64,000 nucleotides of DNA from assembly GCF_002915175.1 (NCBI RefSeq), contig NZ_NXEJ01000001.1, forward strand, positions 328,143 to 392,142, given 5' to 3'. Below are positions 18,848-26,579 of this stretch, piece after piece. Position numbers and translations under genes: made by a program. The notes under the pieces were generated by a model. That model ran no database searches and was not told the origin of the DNA. It was given only the letters and a program-made list of their open reading frames with translations. How positions within the stretch are numbered: position 1 is the first letter of the stretch; every line of letters starts with the position of its first letter. Origin of the DNA: Agrobacterium rosae. GTDB lineage: Bacteria > Pseudomonadota > Alphaproteobacteria > Rhizobiales > Rhizobiaceae.

Positions 18848-19945
18848 ATGACGAGAACGACAGGCATATTGGCGGATGGCGCTATCCGGGAACTGTTTCG
18901 CTCTGGACAGCTGAAGAGCGAGCGGGCGCTGGATGCCGACCAAATCCAGCCCGCCAGCCTCGATCTGCGTCTGGGTGTCAAAGCCTACCGCGTGCGCGCC
19001 AGCTTCATGCCCGGCCCCTCCACCAAAGTCATCGAAAAGCTGACGCGCCTCAGCCTGCACGAAATCGACCTCAGCGAAGGTGCGGTTCTCGAAACCGGCT
19101 GCGTTTATATCGTACCGTTGATGGAAGCGCTCGCCCTCCCAGCCGATATGTCGGCCTCCGCCAACCCGAAAAGCTCAACGGGCCGCCTCGACATTTTCAC
19201 CCGTGTCATTACCGACAATGCGCAGGAATTCGACAAGATACCGGCAGGCTATAACGGCCCGCTCTACCTCGAAATCAGCCCACGCACATTCCCGATCGTC
19301 GTGCGCCAGGGTTCTCGCCTGTCTCAGATCCGCTTTCGTATCGGCCATTCCGTGCTTGCCGATGCGGAGTTGCTGGCTTTGCACGAAGCCGAAACCCTGG
19401 TTGCCAGCGAAACGCCCAACGTCTCCGGTGGCGGCATCGCGCTATCGATCGACCTTCAGGGGTTCGGCGAGAAGGGCCTGATCGGCTATCGCGGCAAGCA
19501 TCACACGGCAGTGGTTGACGTCGACCAGAAAGCCGCTCACGACGTGCTGGATTTCTGGGAGCCGATCTACGCCCGTGGTCGAGCCGAACTCATCCTCGAC
19601 CCGGACGAGTTCTACATCCTCGTCTCTCAGGAAGCCGTCCACGTTCCCCCGCTCTATGCCGCTGAAATGACCCCTTTTGATCCGCTGGTCGGCGAATTCC
19701 GCGTCCACTACGCCGGCTTCTTCGACCCCGGCTTCGGCCACGCCAGCGCCGGCGGCACCGGCAGCCGCGCCGTCCTGGAAGTCAGAAGTCACGAAGTCCC
19801 CTTCATCCTGGAGCACGGCCAGATCGTCGGCCGCCTGGTCTACGAACACATGCTGACCAAGCCCGAAGGCCTCTACGGAAGCGGGCTAGGCTCCAACTAT
19901 CAAGCGCAGGGTCTGAAACTCTCCAAACACTTCCGCAGCGAATAA
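18848..19945 (+). CDS. dcd: 2'-deoxycytidine 5'-triphosphate deaminase (double-length form)
   Basis: Deaminates dCTP to dUTP for thymidylate synthesis. At 365 residues it is about twice an ordinary Dcd. Two related halves can be seen: QPASLDLRLGVKAYRVR with SSTGRLDIFTRV in the first, and an equivalent beta-rich half ending GLGSNYQAQGLKLSKHF. The first half keeps the nucleotide-binding KSSTGR and the Asp-rich loop. This long form is typical of rhizobia and relatives. The ATG at 18848 is preferred; an upstream in-frame ATG at 18794 lies in the metZ promoter region. It diverges from metZ and ends 53 bases before tRNA-Gly. Confidence 0.87.
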   Translation: MTRTTGILADGAIRELFRSGQLKSERALDADQIQPASLDLRLGVKAYRVRASFMPGPSTKVIEKLTRLSLHEIDLSEGAVLETGCVYIVPLMEALALPADMSASANPKSSTGRLDIFTRVITDNAQEFDKIPAGYNGPLYLEISPRTFPIVVRQGSRLSQIRFRIGHSVLADAELLALHEAETLVASETPNVSGGGIALSIDLQGFGEKGLIGYRGKHHTAVVDVDQKAAHDVLDFWEPIYARGRAELILDPDEFYILVSQEAVHVPPLYAAEMTPFDPLVGEFRVHYAGFFDPGFGHASAGGTGSRAVLEVRSHEVPFILEHGQIVGRLVYEHMLTKPEGLYGSGLGSNYQAQGLKLSKHFRSE

Positions 19946-19998
19946 TCCCGCCCACCAAGCTTGACAGCCTATCGGAACTATCAGACCTTCAACCCCGC

Positions 19999-20069
19999 GC
20001 GGGTGTAGCTCAATGGCAGAGCAGCAGCTTCCCAAGCTGAATACGAGGGTTCGATTCCCTTCACCCGCT
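19999..20069 (+). tRNA. tRNA-Gly (anticodon CCC)
   Basis: Cloverleaf: acceptor GCGGGTG/CACCCGC; D arm GCTC-AATGGCA-GAGC; anticodon arm with loop TTCCCAA (anticodon CCC, reads GGG); T arm AGGGT-TCGATTC-CCTTC region; discriminator T. The first pair of the anticodon stem is a G-A mismatch. CCA is not encoded. It is the probable attachment site for the prophage, whose genes begin about 130 bases downstream. Confidence 0.95.
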
Positions 20070-20202
20070 CGGCCCTATTTTGCAGGGCTTCTAGAGCTAT
20101 TCTGTCCGATATTTTCTGGTGAGTTTTACAGGCTGTTTTACAGCTCCGGTTCCTAGTTTGTTTGCGCTAGACTTTGTTAGAAGCTTCTTAGAAGGATCGT
20201 TG

Positions 20203-21939
20203 ATGGACGTGAGCTGCTTGACAAAGTTGCTGGGGATATGTGTTGAACCTGCGTCAACCAATGGTAACGCGCAGATTTTTGGCATTGCGGATTTCTTGGC
20301 GACGGTCGCGATCTTCGTCGTCGCCTACAGTCTATCTGATGCAAAATATAAGTTTCGAAGTGCGGTGTCGTCTGTTCCGTATCGGCTAGTTTTATTTTAT
20401 GCGACGGTTGCTGGCGGCATAGGCCTCCTGCTTTCAAATTTGTGGTTTGCTGTAGAGCTTCCAATTCCAAGAGCCATCAACGACCCATTTATTTTTCAGA
20501 TAACTATTGCGGCTCTTTTGATAAGCGTTTTGTGTATCTGGATGTCTCGGAGTTTCGTTTACCCACCGCGATTTAGTAAGCGAAATGCGATACCGTTTGC
20601 CACAGAAGTCTTCCACGGGATCGCAGATGGTGACGAAGCTCAACTTCACGCATGCGCTTATGAAGTCGGGCGTTCGGTTGAAACACTGGTGCGAGAGGCG
20701 TCTCGGCGAGAAGTGCGTAGAGCATTAATGAAAGGTGGGTTTGAGCACCATATCCCCGAAACCGCCCACGTCGCCTCAGACATCTTGTCTTTAATTGGTG
20801 ATCGTCGTTTCTGCCGCCTGGTGGCACGTCGAATGCCTTGGGTTGCGGCGGAAATATTTCGAACTGCTGCGCAGGACGCGATTGATGTGAGGCCCTTAGC
20901 GCAATTCTCCCGAAACGTATCCGCCGAATTTTTTGCCGATGTTGAGTCTGCCATTCACCACGAAGATGACGAGTTCTACTCGGGCCTGATCGGGCACTTG
21001 AAACCCGTTTCATCAGCAATGTTTGGGAACTCGGTGCTTATTGAAAAGCTCTCACACGTTGGTGGCTCGCCGCTTCAACTTCTTTTTATGGGTCACGGGG
21101 AATGGACCTTAACCAGCTGGAAAACATATCATAAGGCAGTTTTACTTTACCTCGGTGACAGACTGAAAAGAGATAGAAGTACTTACGTTAGCACTGCTAT
21201 GTATCAAATATTTTCAGGGTACCGACATTTAGGAAATGACATTCGTTCAGTGAACGATATGAGCGACGCGGCCTACGTTCAGTCGTTGCCATATCGCAAA
21301 TTTAACGAACTCGTCAGCTTCGTCAGAGACGCCGTCGAACTGTTGAATCAGCATCAGGTGGTCGCGGATCGTTTTCCATCAAAGCATAATGGTAGATTCT
21401 CACCCGTAGACATTTACGACCACCTCTCAAAAATTGCCCTTGATCTTTTTGCATGCGCGGGGGCTGTCAATGCACCAGATTTCCGCAGCTGGACCATTCA
21501 TTACAATACACTGTGGTATGAGTTGTTATCCGAATTCAACCACACTAATGCTCAAAATATTTTTCGGAAGCGGCTGCAACGCGTTATCTGGGACAAGGTG
21601 AGCGACATGTCTCGTATTCCAGATTATCAAGGCGCTCAGATCCTTTGTGTTTGCCTGAATGTGCTCGGCTTTCGTATGGATCACAAAGTCTACTCGCCGG
21701 ATGGCACAATGGCGTTGAAAAGGCTCATCACGAGATGGGCGCGCGAGAATTTCCTTACATTGTATGCGGACTATCCTGTCGTGGCGGAATCCTGCATCGG
21801 GGGCACGATTACGTTTGATAAAGTGGAAAATCGGCTCGTGAAGACCTACAGTGCCATGTTTGGCACGGAACCAGCTCGCGAGTACTTGGATTTGGACCCG
21901 CCCCGTGTAAAGTCGCCATCAAACAGGCGTGACGCCTAA
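20203..21939 (+). CDS. Three-TM protein with large cytosolic domain, prophage cargo
   Basis: Unrecognised protein of 578 residues. The ATG at 20203 follows GAAGGA; an in-frame ATG at 20119 lacks this. Three hydrophobic helices lie at about residues 20-38, 57-80 and 90-112. A roughly 460-residue soluble domain follows, mostly helical, rich in His/Tyr/Trp/Phe, with no nucleotide-binding motif visible. Codon use and AT content differ from both chromosome and phage structural genes, a sign of separate transfer. It lies between the attachment tRNA and the integrase and converges on it, a favoured place for host-benefit cargo such as anti-phage genes. That role is inference from place and layout only. 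Confidence 0.75.
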   Translation: MDVSCLTKLLGICVEPASTNGNAQIFGIADFLATVAIFVVAYSLSDAKYKFRSAVSSVPYRLVLFYATVAGGIGLLLSNLWFAVELPIPRAINDPFIFQITIAALLISVLCIWMSRSFVYPPRFSKRNAIPFATEVFHGIADGDEAQLHACAYEVGRSVETLVREASRREVRRALMKGGFEHHIPETAHVASDILSLIGDRRFCRLVARRMPWVAAEIFRTAAQDAIDVRPLAQFSRNVSAEFFADVESAIHHEDDEFYSGLIGHLKPVSSAMFGNSVLIEKLSHVGGSPLQLLFMGHGEWTLTSWKTYHKAVLLYLGDRLKRDRSTYVSTAMYQIFSGYRHLGNDIRSVNDMSDAAYVQSLPYRKFNELVSFVRDAVELLNQHQVVADRFPSKHNGRFSPVDIYDHLSKIALDLFACAGAVNAPDFRSWTIHYNTLWYELLSEFNHTNAQNIFRKRLQRVIWDKVSDMSRIPDYQGAQILCVCLNVLGFRMDHKVYSPDGTMALKRLITRWARENFLTLYADYPVVAESCIGGTITFDKVENRLVKTYSAMFGTEPAREYLDLDPPRVKSPSNRRDA

Positions 21940-21943
21940 CTAA

Positions 21944-22963
21944 TCAGAGTTTTCGGTGTTCATTTATTTTTCTGATCATCTCTCTTGTCGCCGAATTCCG
22001 GCCTACGTAGCGGCGGATAATCCGCTCAACCGCGTCCTCTTCCCAAGCCATAATTTCAGCGATGACACGAACGGATAGTCCGGCATTGTAGAACTTGGTT
22101 GCGGCTGTCCCGCGCAGGTCATGAAAGTGCAGATCGCGCTCGAGCATGCTGTTGCGCTCTTTGGCGCGCCAGAACATCGTGTTGAGGCCGTTCTGCTTCC
22201 ACGGCTTTTTTTTGGTGCTGGTGAGGATGACAGGCGACCGCTTCGGAATTCGCGCAAGTACCTCATTCAAGGCGTCGTAGCGGGGAATGATCGCTTCGCG
22301 CTTTTGTTTGCTCTTGCCGGTCGAAATGATGATGGCGTCCTCGCCAACATGGGACCATGAGAGTTTAAGCAGGTCGCCAACGCGCAGGCCCGTATGCGCC
22401 GCGAGGTCTATCACCCACATCACCTCTTGCGAACAACCCGCCTTGACCTGGGCAATATCGCTGTCGGTCCAGATGATCTCGGATCGGTCGCTGGTGTAAA
22501 GGTGCTTGATGCCCTCGGCAGGGTTTGAATTGAGTTTACCCATGGGATCAACGCCATGTGACAGGATGCGGGAAAGAACCTGCATTCCGGTATCAGCTGC
22601 GCGCGGCGTGTCGCTGTACTGCCCGCGCCACTGGCGAATGCGCGGCCTGATCTTCTCGGCCCTGTTGAACTGAGAGATACTTAAATCCCCAAAATGCGTT
22701 GAAATCCGATCTATCCAAGGCGTCCAGACGCGCTTGGTGGAATCGGCAATCTTTTTGAATTCTGTTGCTTTGTAGTGGGTTATGATAGAGCGGAATTTCC
22801 CGCTTTCTGGTTCGGTACGGCTGGCAACGGCCTCGTTATAGGATGCCATGAACGCTGGTGTACCGGGTTCGCCTATGAGCCTTGGGCCGCCGCGCCAAGC
22901 ATAGTAGTACATACTGCCCTTGGCCTTTACGGTGTGGATGCCTTTAAGCTCAACTGTAACCAT
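21944..22963 (-). CDS. int: Tyrosine site-specific integrase
   Basis: Catalyses insertion and excision of the prophage. The 339 residues have an N-terminal arm-binding-like part and a C-terminal catalytic domain: Arg I in AHTGLRVGDLLKL, a Lys in the beta-hairpin STGKSKQKR, Arg II in HDLRGTAATKFYNAG, and the nucleophile Tyr in IIRRYVGRNS. The usual His/Trp of the LGH motif is MAWEED here (Trp kept). The ATG at 22963 lies 14 bases inside the upstream gene, so translation is probably coupled; a TTG at 22975 is the alternative. It is the last gene of a leftward operon pointing at tRNA-Gly. Confidence 0.93.
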   Translation of the reverse strand: MVTVELKGIHTVKAKGSMYYYAWRGGPRLIGEPGTPAFMASYNEAVASRTEPESGKFRSIITHYKATEFKKIADSTKRVWTPWIDRISTHFGDLSISQFNRAEKIRPRIRQWRGQYSDTPRAADTGMQVLSRILSHGVDPMGKLNSNPAEGIKHLYTSDRSEIIWTDSDIAQVKAGCSQEVMWVIDLAAHTGLRVGDLLKLSWSHVGEDAIIISTGKSKQKREAIIPRYDALNEVLARIPKRSPVILTSTKKKPWKQNGLNTMFWRAKERNSMLERDLHFHDLRGTAATKFYNAGLSVRVIAEIMAWEEDAVERIIRRYVGRNSATREMIRKINEHRKL

Positions 22964-23177
22964 GCTTTTTATCAAACTCTGCCAGTTCGCGGTCTAGATC
23001 GGTCTCGTCGCTCTGCGGCGCTGGTGTAAAATGCCACCGAAACGTGCCATCTGGCAATGTGTCTAATGCAGTCGGTGTCATGCCGCTCTTTTTGAGCGCT
23101 TCAAGCGTAGCGTTCACGTCTCTGACGCGGAGTGTAGGGCGGCGGTTCTTTCTGGTTTGCGGGTTTGCGGCTGTCAT
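22950..23177 (-). CDS. Small prophage protein upstream of int (excisionase position)
   Basis: 75 residues, basic first half (RKNRRPTLRVRDVN) and acidic end. Its stop overlaps the integrase start, and its own ATG overlaps the stop of the HNH gene by ATGA. The position directly before int is where recombination directionality factors usually sit. The sequence LEALKKSGMTPTALDTLPDGTFRWHFT does not show a winged-helix excisionase motif clearly. The function is therefore only suggested by place. Confidence 0.6.
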   Translation of the reverse strand: MTAANPQTRKNRRPTLRVRDVNATLEALKKSGMTPTALDTLPDGTFRWHFTPAPQSDETDLDRELAEFDKKHGYS

Positions 23178-23542
23178 GGTGTAACCTCTTCGCAGCGCAT
23201 GCGCCTTGCTTCCTCGCGCCGCATCGCATTGCGTTTGCGCGTCACCATTTCCAAATGATCAGGGTTGGGGTTAACGCAAAGTCGATTGCGGCATTTGTGA
23301 TCAAGTTCTTTTTTGCCGGGAATGTAGCCGTGCTCATTGGTCCACATGGCGATATGGACGGCGACTGTTTGCCCGCCCAACGACATTCGCGGATAGCCAG
23401 CGCCACGCCCTTCCTTGCCGGAATTAGGTCCGGTCCAAATCCAGCAACCTGTTTTCGGGTCGATCTGAACGCGGCTCATGATTTTATCAAAGATGGACTG
23501 GCGGCGGGTCAAGGTTCTGGTCTTTTCCGGATTGAACGTCAC
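23174..23542 (-). CDS. HNH endonuclease family protein
   Basis: 122-residue nuclease of the phage HNH type, with the usual order GCWIWTG, GYPRMSLGG, VHIAMWTNEHGYIPG, then LDHKCRNRLCVNPNPDHLEMV. The conserved His/Asn/His and Cys residues are in LDHKCRNRLCVNP..HLE. The N-terminal segment IFDKIMSRVQIDPKTG is typical, so the first ATG is kept although it overlaps the upstream gene by 56 bases. Its distance from the terminase argues for a role in the leftward operon, not in packaging. It may be a free-standing nicking enzyme or a homing-type endonuclease. Confidence 0.85.
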   Translation of the reverse strand: MTFNPEKTRTLTRRQSIFDKIMSRVQIDPKTGCWIWTGPNSGKEGRGAGYPRMSLGGQTVAVHIAMWTNEHGYIPGKKELDHKCRNRLCVNPNPDHLEMVTRKRNAMRREEARRMRCEEVTP

Positions 23543-23864
23543 GTGGGGTGAAAAAGCGGCAAGCTGGCGCGTGAGGCGGCACCTTGCGGTTTGATTTATT
23601 CATCATGGGCTTGTTGCAGAGCGCGTCCTTGCGCCCGGCTGGGTTCTCTTTGTGCCGGGCGCTATATCGCCCTGGCTCAATCGGCGTTTGCTGAACTTCG
23701 CCATTGATCTTGACGCGCTTCCATAGGTGCCAGAATGCGCATTGCGAGCACGTTGCATCGGTCGGGCCGGTGCCAGCGATATGAGCCTGTCCAAGATGCG
23801 TTGCAGCAATCGCAGAATGCGATCCGTCATCCGTGAGGCGCGGCGAAACCTTGAGCGTGACCAT
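23487..23864 (-). CDS. Small Cys-containing prophage protein
   Basis: 125 residues, unrecognised. It has four spaced Cys (CSQCAFW, then single Cys in DALCNKP and APACRFF) that could bind one zinc ion. The segment CxxCxFW followed by PGRYSARHKENPAGRKDALC recurs in rhizobial prophages, from memory. No nuclease motif is visible. It belongs to the leftward integrase operon, and its 3' end overlaps the HNH gene. Confidence 0.55.
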   Translation of the reverse strand: MVTLKVSPRLTDDGSHSAIAATHLGQAHIAGTGPTDATCSQCAFWHLWKRVKINGEVQQTPIEPGRYSARHKENPAGRKDALCNKPMMNKSNRKVPPHAPACRFFTPRDVQSGKDQNLDPPPVHL

Positions 23865-23915
23865 GCCAAGCCTCTCAAACCGCTATATCGAGCGTGTTGG
23901 GGGGGGGCTTGCCGG

Positions 23916-24200
23916 TCATGCGTATTTCTCCATGTCGGTAAGCATCGAGACACGCGGCAAGGATATTGGGCCGTGCTGTCCGTGAAGCTGCATAACCCTA
24001 CGGGCGCTTCTCGGGCGTGGCTGGCTGTCCTTCGGCGGTGTGAGGCCCAAATCTTTCAGGCGCTTGCGGGTGTGGTCGCCAGTCACGCCAAAGCGCTCGG
24101 CAATCTGGTTGCTGCCGTGACCTTCACGAACAAGGTTCGCAAGCTCTTCGGCGCTTGGCAGCTTTCCGGGATGAACCGGGATTGAGCGGCCAACCATCAT
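23916..24200 (-). CDS. Small helix-turn-helix-like prophage protein
   Basis: 94 residues. ELANLVREGHGSNQIAERFGVTGDHTRKRLKDLGL reads as a compact helix-turn-helix of the resolvase/sigma type, followed by a basic linker PRPRSARR. It may bind DNA and regulate the leftward operon or act as an excision factor. Two tandem ATG codons (24200, 24197) overlap the stop of a small upstream membrane-protein frame (CTATGATGG), supporting coupling. Confidence 0.6.
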   Translation of the reverse strand: MMVGRSIPVHPGKLPSAEELANLVREGHGSNQIAERFGVTGDHTRKRLKDLGLTPPKDSQPRPRSARRVMQLHGQHGPISLPRVSMLTDMEKYA

Positions 24201-24322
24201 AGGCCACCCATGGCAATGAGCGCAGACAGCAGCGCAGCGATGCAGACGCCGACAATGGTTTGCAGCATGCGGATTTGATGGATGGTCGGTGGTATTTCAA
24301 TCATAGGGGAAATGCGGAACAT
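24197..24322 (-). CDS. 41-aa small membrane protein
   Basis: A short frame starting ATG at 24322 behind GGAG at a 9-base distance. Its stop overlaps the ATG of the next gene. It encodes a soluble start (MFRISPMIEIPPTIHQIRML) and a single hydrophobic helix of about 20 residues ending the protein. Good ribosome site and coupling support it; there is no homology evidence. Confidence 0.5.
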   Translation of the reverse strand: MFRISPMIEIPPTIHQIRMLQTIVGVCIAALLSALIAMGGL

Positions 24323-24389
24323 GGTTCGTTCTCCGTTCAACCGTTCGGGAAGCCGCCTCGGTTGAGGCGGAAACCGGAGCGGATGAAGG

Positions 24390-24572
24390 TCAGGCCGCTA
24401 TGGGGTCGGCCTTGCGATAAGCGACCGTGCGGGCCTCTTCGCTGTAGGTTTTGATTTCTGCGCGGGTAAAGCGGTTGGCTAGCTGCTCTTCTGTGCAGCC
24501 TTCGCCAAGGTCCAGCATGGTATCTGCCATGCTGCTGATGATCTTTAATTCGTCCTGTGTGCGTTCCTGCAT
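24390..24572 (-). CDS. Small helical prophage protein (60 aa), first leftward gene
   Basis: Starts at the ATG preceded by GGAG ten bases upstream; an in-frame extension to 24704 runs through the operator region and is rejected. Acidic helices (QDELKIISSMADTMLDL, EEQLANRFTRAEIKTYSEEA) without a membrane part. It is the first gene after the divergent control region with two TGGA-N7-TCCA operators, so it is likely repressed in the lysogen. Its function is unknown. Confidence 0.5.
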   Translation of the reverse strand: MQERTQDELKIISSMADTMLDLGEGCTEEQLANRFTRAEIKTYSEEARTVAYRKADPIAA

Positions 24573-24669
24573 GCCTGTCTCCATCGCGTTTGAGGGAGCC
24601 GGACGGGTGTGGACCTTTTGCTGGAGGATGCCGCCCGGCTGATCCCACGCCGCTTTTTGGCCTGGGACG

Positions 24670-24690
24670 AATTGGAAATTAAATCCAATT
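24670..24690. promoter_or_regulatory. Candidate repressor operator O1
   Basis: AATTGGA (24670-24676) and TCCAATT (24684-24690) form a perfect inverted repeat around seven bases. The core TGGA-N7-TCCA is shared with sites at 24713 and 26077. It sits in the divergent region between the leftward operon and the small rightward genes. Confidence 0.6.
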
Positions 24691-24712
24691 AACTGCGCGG
24701 TCAAGATCGTTA

Positions 24713-24727
24713 TGGAAATAAAATCCA
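24713..24727. promoter_or_regulatory. Candidate repressor operator O2
   Basis: TGGA (24713-24716), seven A/T bases, then TCCA (24724-24727); same core as O1, 40 bases away, near four helical turns. Confidence 0.6.
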
Positions 24728-24772
24728 GCTCAATAAAACGACTCGACTCTCACGGTCTTTTCGACAAAATGA

Positions 24773-24787
24773 GAACTAAAGGAGAAC
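24773..24787. promoter_or_regulatory. LexA-box-like direct repeat GAAC-N7-GAAC
   Basis: The rhizobial LexA box is a direct repeat GAAC-N7-GAAC (or GTTC-N7-GTTC), and this matches exactly. It overlaps the ribosome site (AAAGGAG) of the gene at 24791, an unusual place for an operator, so chance is possible. Confidence 0.35.
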
Positions 24788-24790
24788 AAA

Positions 24791-25006
24791 ATGGGATGCC
24801 CGCAAGTTCGATATCGCGCTTTCACCCTGTTTTTAAGGTGTGAAAACTGCCTTAGGGATAGTTCCAAGGTAGTGGAAGTGCCACCCGGCGATGACTCTCC
24901 GACATGCGCGGATGAGCTTCTTGAGAGCGGGTTTCTGGCTAATACTACATTTAACTGCGGCCCGTGTGGGGCCACGATAGCGCAGCTTATCGGCATTAAG
25001 GAGTGA
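24791..25006 (+). CDS. Small Cys-rich prophage protein (71 aa)
   Basis: Strong ribosome site AAAGGAG. Cys pairs CENC and CGPC plus one more Cys suggest a small zinc ribbon. There is no recognisable family. It lies behind the operator region and is transcribed rightward, convergent on the repressor together with the next gene. Confidence 0.6.
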   Translation: MGCPQVRYRAFTLFLRCENCLRDSSKVVEVPPGDDSPTCADELLESGFLANTTFNCGPCGATIAQLIGIKE

Positions 25007-25009
25007 GTT

Positions 25010-25315
25010 ATGAAGCAAAGTGAGGTGTTGGAATTTGTGGTCGTGCCGCCGTATCACAAGAGACACGAGATTGCCGCGTCTGAGGCATCATTCACGGACT
25101 TTTTGCGGAGACGGTTTAGAGGGTACACCTTCAAGATCGCTGGCATTGCGCCAGTGGGTGACGAAGACGCGTTCCACGCAATCCCAATAATGAACTTTAC
25201 CGACGATGAAGGGACGATGAGGATGTGCGAGCCTGTTCAGCCGTGGGTGCTGAGAGAAATCGAAGATGCCTGCGCGGAGTTTGCAGGTAACAAAAAACTC
25301 CACCTGGCCTCTTAG
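25010..25315 (+). CDS. Hypothetical prophage protein (101 aa)
   Basis: Unrecognised. It starts 3 bases after the previous gene with AAGGAG upstream and overlaps the convergent repressor end by four bases. It is a mixed alpha/beta, acidic protein with no membrane helix. The layout (two small genes between divergent operators and convergent with the repressor) suggests immunity-region functions, but nothing in the sequence specifies one. Confidence 0.6.
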   Translation: MKQSEVLEFVVVPPYHKRHEIAASEASFTDFLRRRFRGYTFKIAGIAPVGDEDAFHAIPIMNFTDDEGTMRMCEPVQPWVLREIEDACAEFAGNKKLHLAS

Positions 25316-26031
25316 AGGGCAATGTCGTTTATCACCCTACGTGTGATGCCAATGATCTCCACTTGTGTGCCGTCATCCGCATCGTGATCGCGCGTAATAA
25401 CAATTGGTTTATGGCGGGCGTTGGAAGAGCGCGGGTGAAACTCGGTTCTGTCTTGGTATATTTCAAGCTGCTTCACAGACCATTCGCGCGTTTGTCCCCC
25501 ATCTCGTGACCGCTCGACGACAACAACCATGCCATCCCGCAGCACGATTTCATGGGCTATGTCTTCGAAAGAAACCGCAACTATCCTGTCACCCTCAAGG
25601 ATGGGTCTGGGCTTTAGTTCGTTCATTGAGTCGCCAGACACGTCGAATATCATCTGTCTAGCATTAGGGAAGCGCTCATCTCGCGGTAAAGAAACCAGCT
25701 CCATCTGGCTCTGGTCGAATGCATCTACCTCGCGGAATGTTCCGGCTTCAACTTTCCCTACAACTGCCACCGACATCAGGGGGCTGGATGTGACTCTCAG
25801 ATTTTGTTCGGAAGAATCTGTTATGCCATCTCTTAGCCAGAACAGAGACACGCCTAGTGTCTTGGCAAGGGTCGGAAGCGTATTGCCGCGCGGCTGTTCG
25901 ATATCGCCCCGCATGTATTTGTTAATGTTATCGTAAGGGATGCCGGATCGGTCGGAGAGCTGCTTTTTCGACCAGCCCTTTTCATCTACCGCCTGCTGTA
26001 GTCTCTGCCACCATTTCATGTATGCCATCAT
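25312..26031 (-). CDS. CI-type phage repressor (XRE + S24 peptidase)
   Basis: Maintains lysogeny by binding operators; SOS cleavage would induce the phage. The N-terminal XRE helix-turn-helix (WSKKQLSDRSGIPYDNINKYMRG) is followed by a LexA-like S24 domain. It has the cleavage-site dipeptide Ala-Gly in GKVEAGTFRE, catalytic Ser in FDVSGDSMNEL, and the Lys expected in the EWSVKQLEI segment. At 239 residues it is a standard CI/C2 repressor. Two further Met (positions 2 and 5) are possible starts. Divergent from a Cro-like gene, with operators between them. Confidence 0.92.
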   Translation of the reverse strand: MMAYMKWWQRLQQAVDEKGWSKKQLSDRSGIPYDNINKYMRGDIEQPRGNTLPTLAKTLGVSLFWLRDGITDSSEQNLRVTSSPLMSVAVVGKVEAGTFREVDAFDQSQMELVSLPRDERFPNARQMIFDVSGDSMNELKPRPILEGDRIVAVSFEDIAHEIVLRDGMVVVVERSRDGGQTREWSVKQLEIYQDRTEFHPRSSNARHKPIVITRDHDADDGTQVEIIGITRRVINDIAL

Positions 26032-26054
26032 AAAGCCGGAGTTATTTTCCGTTT

Positions 26055-26091
26055 TGGATTTTCGCTGCCTTGAAAATGGATTTTAAATCCA
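26055..26091. promoter_or_regulatory. Repressor/Cro operator region O3 (and half-site)
   Basis: AATGGATTTTAAATCCATT (26075-26093) is an almost perfect palindrome with the same TGGA-N7-TCCA core as O1 and O2. A weaker copy TGGA-N7-TGCC begins 22 bases earlier (26055), two helical turns away. Both lie in the 74-bp space between the repressor and Cro-like starts. Confidence 0.6.
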
Positions 26092-26105
26092 TTACAGCTT
26101 CAGTC

Positions 26106-26366
26106 ATGGAAGCAACTTCGACTCTCACTGTTTCGGAAATCATTGGTCGCGCAGGCGGGCCAAGAGCGATTGCTGACGCCAGTCAGCAAAGTCGAGAGCC
26201 GTTTTCTAAAGACGCTGTCTATAAGTGGGCGAAGGGTGGCATCCCAGATCGACATTGGCCGATCATAATTGCTCTGACGGGTTTGAAGGTCGCGCAGATT
26301 TATGAGGCTAATGTCGCCGCACGGGGCGTCACATTTCCGATGCCTGTTCTGGAGGCCGTAGAATGA
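26106..26366 (+). CDS. Cro-like DNA-binding protein
   Basis: 86 residues from the ATG at 26106. The core VSEIIGRAGGPRAIAD, VYKWAKGGIPDRHWPIIIALTG matches the small helix-turn-helix fold of YdaS/carph-isopro type phage regulators (GG..aiA...V.kW...GIP.rhW). Upstream starts (TTG 26070, ATG 26076) would overlap the operator palindrome, so the later start is preferred, though its ribosome site is weak. Divergent from the CI-like repressor, as Cro would be. A terminator spans its stop codon. Confidence 0.75.
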   Translation: MEATSTLTVSEIIGRAGGPRAIADASQQSREPFSKDAVYKWAKGGIPDRHWPIIIALTGLKVAQIYEANVAARGVTFPMPVLEAVE

Positions 26367-26379
26367 GCGGCCTCTTTTT
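26352..26379 (+). terminator. Terminator overlapping the Cro-like stop codon
   Basis: GAGGCCG (26352-26358) pairs with CGGCCTC (26368-26374), followed by five T. The loop contains the stop codon, so ribosomes finishing translation could affect termination. It resembles an early tR-type terminator. Confidence 0.65.
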
Positions 26380-26579
26380 CGTATCGCGCGGGGACTCCTC
26401 CCAGCCCGCTGCGACCCGCGCCGGATCGGTTGCGATGCCATATTCCGGCGCGGGTAACTCTCGTTTTGCATGCGGGCCTCCTGTTTCGCGTTGATGGTCC
26501 TTTCTACGGCTGACTGATCTGCCGTTCACCGAATCCTTTTCCGATTTTCTTTCCTTGACTCACTTTCAGGGGTGTTTCC

